NCBI GenBank assembly: GCA_030734395.1
Contig: JAUZTG010000024.1
Location: 248,001 to 312,000, forward strand
DNA length: 64,000 bases
DNA from: Sarocladium kiliense
Lineage: Eukaryota > Ascomycota > Sordariomycetes > Hypocreales > Sarocladiaceae
Direction: 5' to 3'
In this document: one piece after another, positions 59,752 through 64,000 of the stretch
How positions within the stretch are numbered: the first letter of the stretch is position 1
Layout: every line of letters starts with the position of its first letter
Notes under the pieces: generated by a model
Seen by the model: the letters and a program-made list of their open reading frames with translations, nothing else
What the model was told of the DNA's origin: nothing
Databases searched by the model: none
Program-made: the position numbers and the translations under genes

Positions 59752-60978
59752 ATGGCTTTGTCATATGAGAGAGAAGTCGAAAGCCATCGCGCAGCAGCTT
59801 GTCTCGCCTGTAGCAAGGCCAAGCGACGTTGCGGGAGAGAGCTTCCATCCTGCCGCAGGTGTCGCATCCGCAAGGCTCCCTGCTCATATCCAGCACGCAT
59901 TGTTCTCTCGCGTGCCTCGCATCCTCTCACTCCACCAACTGATCAGTCCAACTCAGAGTCGTCTCCCGCCTTCGCTGATCAGACCCTACTACCCGGCACG
60001 GTCGCTGCGCCGGCTCCGTCAAGCCCTGCTGCCCGGAGTCAGCCATATTCGCAGAGCACTCCGCCATGGTTTCTGGAGCCTAGCTCATGGGATCAGACGC
60101 ACGGTGCGATACCTGAGGATGACCGGATCACATATCCTGCATCGGGAATAGACTTCTTCCTCGATAAGCTGAGGGGATGGGTTGATCAATGGGCCCTAGA
60201 GAACCATTGTCCTTTCATACATCACCGGCTCTACGGCTCGGACCTCCCTGGTCCCCTCCAATATGCTCTTGGAGCCTGGAACACATATCGGTCCTCTATA
60301 ACTCCGACTAGTACTAACATCGCTCTTCAAATGGCTCGGGATTGGTCCCAGAACCTGGTTGAGGACCAGAGCATCTCAGAGTCTTTTGACAACGGGTCTA
60401 TCGACCTCATCGCACATCTTGCCCGAACACAAGCGCTGTTGATATTCGAGCTTGTCTGCCTTTTCGATGGAGATGTACGGTCCCGCGCACATAGTGAGGC
60501 TCTCCTACCCACCTTAAACTCCTGGGCGGAACTTGTTATGCGAAAGGCCAAAGAAGATGCATCAGCCGATCAACCCCTGGACCCAGAGCAGCTTCTGAAC
60601 CAACCTCAAATAACCCAGTTGCGCTCAGACGGAACAACAGCATCTTCATGGAGGGCCTATATCTTATCCGAGTCCATCAGACGAATTTGGGTCATCACTA
60701 GGCTCACTGATGCAGCCTATTGGATCCTAAAGAATGGTTTCTGCGTGTGCCCGGGAAGCATCGCGTTCACCGCAAGGAATGGGGTCTGGGATGCTTCATC
60801 CCCACGGGAGTGGCTGGCAGCCTTCGAGAGCGATAGCACGATCAAGACCATCATTGCTTGTCAACGCCTCGATGCTGTTGTTCTCGGCGCTAAACCTTCC
60901 GATGTGGACGACCTAGGTCAGGCCCTTCTTGCCTACGGCCGAGGACGGGAAGCTCTTGATGACTGGCTGTGTTCGTGA
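59752..60978 (+). CDS. Zn2Cys6 transcription factor
   Basis: A single exon encodes 408 aa when started at 59752. Six cysteines at 17, 20, 27, 34, 37 and 44 (CLACSKAKRRC ... CRRCRIRKAPC) form a canonical Zn(II)2Cys6 cluster with spacing 2-6-6-2-6. Gal4-type proteins of this class bind CGG half-sites as monomers or dimers. Then comes a Ser/Pro-rich linker (about 50-120) and a helical region up to the end, with ESIRRIWVITRL near 310-321, a short form of the fungal regulatory domain. The frame is open further upstream of 59752, but the start chosen gives the normal N-terminal position for the cluster. Length is short for the class. Divergent from the SDR; co-regulation is plausible. A downstream exon cannot be excluded. 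Confidence 0.88.
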   Translation: MALSYEREVESHRAAACLACSKAKRRCGRELPSCRRCRIRKAPCSYPARIVLSRASHPLTPPTDQSNSESSPAFADQTLLPGTVAAPAPSSPAARSQPYSQSTPPWFLEPSSWDQTHGAIPEDDRITYPASGIDFFLDKLRGWVDQWALENHCPFIHHRLYGSDLPGPLQYALGAWNTYRSSITPTSTNIALQMARDWSQNLVEDQSISESFDNGSIDLIAHLARTQALLIFELVCLFDGDVRSRAHSEALLPTLNSWAELVMRKAKEDASADQPLDPEQLLNQPQITQLRSDGTTASSWRAYILSESIRRIWVITRLTDAAYWILKNGFCVCPGSIAFTARNGVWDASSPREWLAAFESDSTIKTIIACQRLDAVVLGAKPSDVDDLGQALLAYGRGREALDDWLCS

Positions 60979-62011
60979 TGACCCTGGAGCGGCCACAGCT
61001 GTTGAAAAGGCATCCAATTACAAACATGTGTCGCGGTCGCCTTGGCTAGGCCTCGTGCGTTGTGAGGTGGCAATCGCCCCAAGCTGCGTCCCATTCTCCG
61101 ACTCCATTGGCTCAGCACGCCATCAATCAAACCCCCCCCCCCCCCCCCCCCCTAAAGAGCGAACTCGTTCACTGACATAGTAACCTTCGTTTCAAAATTA
61201 ACTATCTTTGTATTTCACGAGCCTTGGAACTTACAACTTCAACCCCAATCTGACTGAGAGTGCACGTTTGCCACTGGTAGTGGGCCTTGAAGGAGGCGGA
61301 AGCGGCGCAGCCAGATTCTGATCGCCAAGACAGCCGTAATCTGTCTGTTAATTGCCTTTCTGAGCGGCATCCGCCTCCTTGCTCAACATGTGTTCCTAAT
61401 CTTGTTAAATGAAACGACTAGAATAGATGAGGCTGGCTCTAAGTCTGTAGTAAGCTTTGACTCCGTCATCTGGTCGCTTGGTGCCGAGGCAGTGACGTCG
61501 GTGCTGTTGTGCTAGGTATCACGTCGAGTCACGCGACTGACCATACTGCAGGTACAAGGGGCAGGATCCTGATATCTTGGCCAAAGCTGTCATTATGTCT
61601 ACGGCCTCCACGACTATACGAGCAGACCCCAAGGCGTCAATTGCACTGCCCAGGACTTGCCATAAGTAGTAACTCGCATACATCAGCCTCTAGGAAATCG
61701 AACTTGAGGATGAGTAGTGCTAAGTTTAACTCGGGTTCTTCCCGTTGTGGTCAATACAGAGTATTACTATGTTGGACGAACAGCTTGAAGTGAGGCGTTC
61801 TTGCGAAGATCAAGCCTCCGTCTTCAGTCTTCAGTTGTGGACTTTAGAGTATAAAGTCAAACGCGGATGACTGCTTTCAAGTTGGTAAATCAGCTCACCA
61901 CATCTCAGTCAATCGAATAAATTGTCTTCTTCTACTTCTTCGTTGTCAACGACACTTTACAATCCCTTCTTACCAACCCAACTGCAGTCCGACTTGCTCT
62001 GCTGTCTTAGG
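60979..62011. other. Intergenic, no gene recognised (1.0 kb)
   Basis: Contains the 3' flank of the regulator, the C21 run, and the promoter of the secreted protein. No coding sequence recognised. Confidence 0.55.
61132..61152. repeat. Homopolymer C21
   Basis: Twenty-one consecutive C about 150 nt downstream of the regulator gene. Its length is probably unstable and hard to sequence. Confidence 0.9.
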
Positions 62012-63721
62012 ATGTATCCGACTCGAAGTCTCTTTCCCCTAGCATTGCTAGCAGCTACACACGTAGTAGCGTCGCCTCTCCCAGCTGAGGAGTCTAAGCT
62101 CTCTTTTCCACCATCTCTGTTTGACATTGAATTCAACGAGCTGGAACTAGAAAGGCTGAGCCACATAGCGAGGGATATCAGCAATGGAGCCCATCTTTCC
62201 AAGCGAGTGAACGACGAGACTCGCGCAGTACTTGACGACAAGGACAAATTTTGCGGTTGGAACCGCGAGACAATTCAAGGTGCAAAGGATGCCTTGCACC
62301 AGACAGGGGCTCTCACCTATCTTGGTGTCTTCATTGATCTGAAAGAGACCATGAACAACGGGGAGATGTTTGGCTTAGGTCAGTTTTCTACCATTTTTCT
62401 TCACTCGCAACTCTTCTAATTATATTACTGTGCAGGCGGCGACCCCACCGACTGGTTAGATAAATGGGAAAAGAGGCTCTTTTTGAACTCCTCTGGAACA
62501 ACAGGAGGAGATGGGTGCTGGGATGTCGGCCACGAGTGCAAGCCTGGAGGCCCTCTATATGGTCTACAATGCTCCGAGTACTTCGATGCCGGCACCAAAA
62601 TCATGGAGAGGAATGCTGAAAAGAACGAATTTGCTGCGGAATTGCTTTCAGACATGGTCAAGACCTCTTACTGGCTATTCGAGGCTGTCATGGGCACACA
62701 TGAAAAGATTCGCGCACTCTTGTCAAGACTCTTTCGGCAGGCTCTCATTACAGACCTCAAGATAGATGAGATGGTTGGCAGACTGGCTCCCGAGGACGAG
62801 TCTTCGGCGGCATTTGACATTATCTCGAGTCTCTCGACTGCAGTTGGCCTTGTCGGGGCTTTCGCCGGTCTCGGAAGTGGCCCAGCAGCTGAGAGCGTCT
62901 CTGCAGGGACTGACATTATCGGGAGTATCCTCGATGCCGTGTCATCTGAGTTCGAGGAGGAGCCGGAGAAATTCGACACAGGCAGCATTCGTGGCGCTTT
63001 GGGTAGCTTCGTGGGGAAGACAGAAGAGTACCTTGAGCGTTCACTTATGCTAGCAACGGGCACACGACAACCCAAAAGCCCAGGTGGTATCACGACCAAA
63101 CTGGACTTCTGGGAGCTGCCCTTCTTCGACGCTCCCGGCCTTTTCCACAAACAGCCCTTGGCCTTCTACTACAACGGCTACTGGCTCATGGGCACAGCAG
63201 ACAACGAGTACATATCGTCGCTCGACAATTTCCGAGACAACATCCAAGCCACTGTTGTGCACAACATCATCAAGGCTGACGGTAACTTCCTTTACGGCGA
63301 CTACGACGTGTCCGAGGAAGAGTGCAATCAGATGAGCAACGCGCGCTGGCACCACATTGCGAAGCGCGACCGTGGCTTTTGCTTCCATCTCGCTAAGAAG
63401 ACAGACTACAACTACTACGAAGACGTCGACGAGGACATTTATGCTGCCCTGAAGGAGTATGGCATCTACGACATCGGCGTCTACTACAAGTCAATCATCG
63501 AGTGCGGCAACTACCTCAACTCAGACCGCGGAGAGAAGAAGCCGAAGTTCAGTATCGGACTGGGAGCAGACATAGGCAAGGTGCCTCATTGCCACTTCAA
63601 TCTGCCGGTCGCTGCCGGAAAAGTCATCCGATGTGGTGCTCCCAATCAAGTCAATCAACAAGATTGCATCGAGCCCATCGACATTGACTGCGATTCGGAT
63701 GGTAAGAACTGCGAGGGCTAG
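62012..63721 (+). CDS. Large secreted protein of unknown function
   Basis: Two exons (62012-62378 and 62436-63721) give 550 aa. Signal peptide: MYPTRSLFPLALLAATHVVAS, shown by its core LFPLALLAATHVVA. A dibasic Lys64-Arg65 (LSKR) could be a Kex2 site releasing a mature chain from residue 66. Then come FCGWNRETIQGAKDAL, a Gly-rich hydrophobic stretch SSLSTAVGLVGAFAGLGSG at about 233-251, a block WELPFFDAPGLFHKQ and Tyr-rich segments (TDYNYYEDVDED). The C-terminal 45 residues have at least five Cys, suggesting disulfides in an extracellular protein. I do not recognise a catalytic motif and do not name a family. An upstream in-frame start at 61922 would place 30 residues before the leader and is rejected. 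The last exon is open to the stop with no sign of truncation. Confidence 0.85.
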
Positions 63722-64000
63722 GAGGAATGACGCCTCGAGACAAGTCGGCCAACATCATCGGCACCGCCTTCGGCCGCATGAAAGATGCAATGGCGAGGAC
63801 GTGGACGGCCAAGCCGCACCGGGAGGGCGAGTCCCGTTTTTATATAGACTTTCCTTACTTATACGAGATGCTGTCACTGGCAGAGCGTGTTGTGATTGGT
63901 CTTCAAGAATTGTGAGAATGACATGATGGCTGGACGCTTATTGAGCGCCCATGGTGGCCGTGTCCCGCAACACTGTCACTCGGAAGTGATCAAGGTTGTG

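Noticed and set aside
52635..60978. Secondary-metabolite gene cluster
   Set aside because: P450, SDR and regulator are close, but there is no PKS, NRPS, terpene cyclase or dimethylallyl transferase, and a peptidase gene intervenes.
63727..63915. 62-aa frame just after the secreted protein gene
   Set aside because: Short, no recognisable content, probably 3' UTR; the window edge prevents a better judgement.
1..64000. Mobile elements or CRISPR-like arrays
   Set aside because: No transposase, reverse transcriptase, terminal repeats or regularly spaced repeats were seen.

Overview
The window is nuclear DNA from a filamentous ascomycete (Pezizomycotina). Genes are closely spaced on both strands and carry short introns of mostly 47-70 nt with GT-AG (occasionally GC-AG) ends and CTAAC/CTGAC-like branch points. 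The families are fungal: CSN5, Ump1, AP-1 beta, EMC4, eEF2, Csf1, Tim17, Sec5, Zn2Cys6 regulators, P450 and GH92. Dothideomycetes is my best guess at class, from general protein flavour only. I see no transposon, CRISPR array, rRNA or organellar segment.

Layout. 0.1-8.3 kb: a secreted YcaC-type isochorismatase-like hydrolase (-), a 2.5 kb stretch with no convincing gene, a nine-exon amidase (+), the deneddylase CSN5 (+) and an HSL-type alpha/beta hydrolase (-). 9.3-14.1 kb: a two-domain ABC ATPase like yeast YDR061W (-), the proteasome assembly chaperone Ump1 (+), whose first coding exon is only the ATG, and a UBL3/MUB-type prenylated ubiquitin-fold protein (-). 16.4-25.8 kb: AP-1 beta adaptin (-), EMC4 (+), a DHA1-type MFS transporter (-) and eEF2 (-). 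27.4-44.1 kb: the giant lipid-transfer protein Csf1 (-, 3192 aa), a DUF300/Ost-alpha membrane protein (+), a GH92 mannosidase (-) and Tim17 (+). 45-51.6 kb: a regulator with a BED-like finger and a variant six-cysteine cluster (+), the exocyst subunit Sec5 (-), and an intron-containing tRNA-Ser(UGA) (+). 52.6-64 kb is more accessory: a cytochrome P450 (+), a secreted PSMA-like M28 peptidase (-), a short-chain dehydrogenase (-) divergent from a Zn2Cys6 regulator (+), and a 550-aa secreted protein I do not recognise (+).

The genes do not form one pathway. Most are housekeeping (protein turnover, ER and mitochondrial protein insertion, vesicle traffic, translation, lipid transport). The right-hand 11 kb, with P450, SDR plus regulator, and two secreted proteins, is the part most likely to be lineage-specific. 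I assembled the gene models by hand from splice signals and checked that the reading phase was consistent across every junction. Ends of UTRs cannot be seen.
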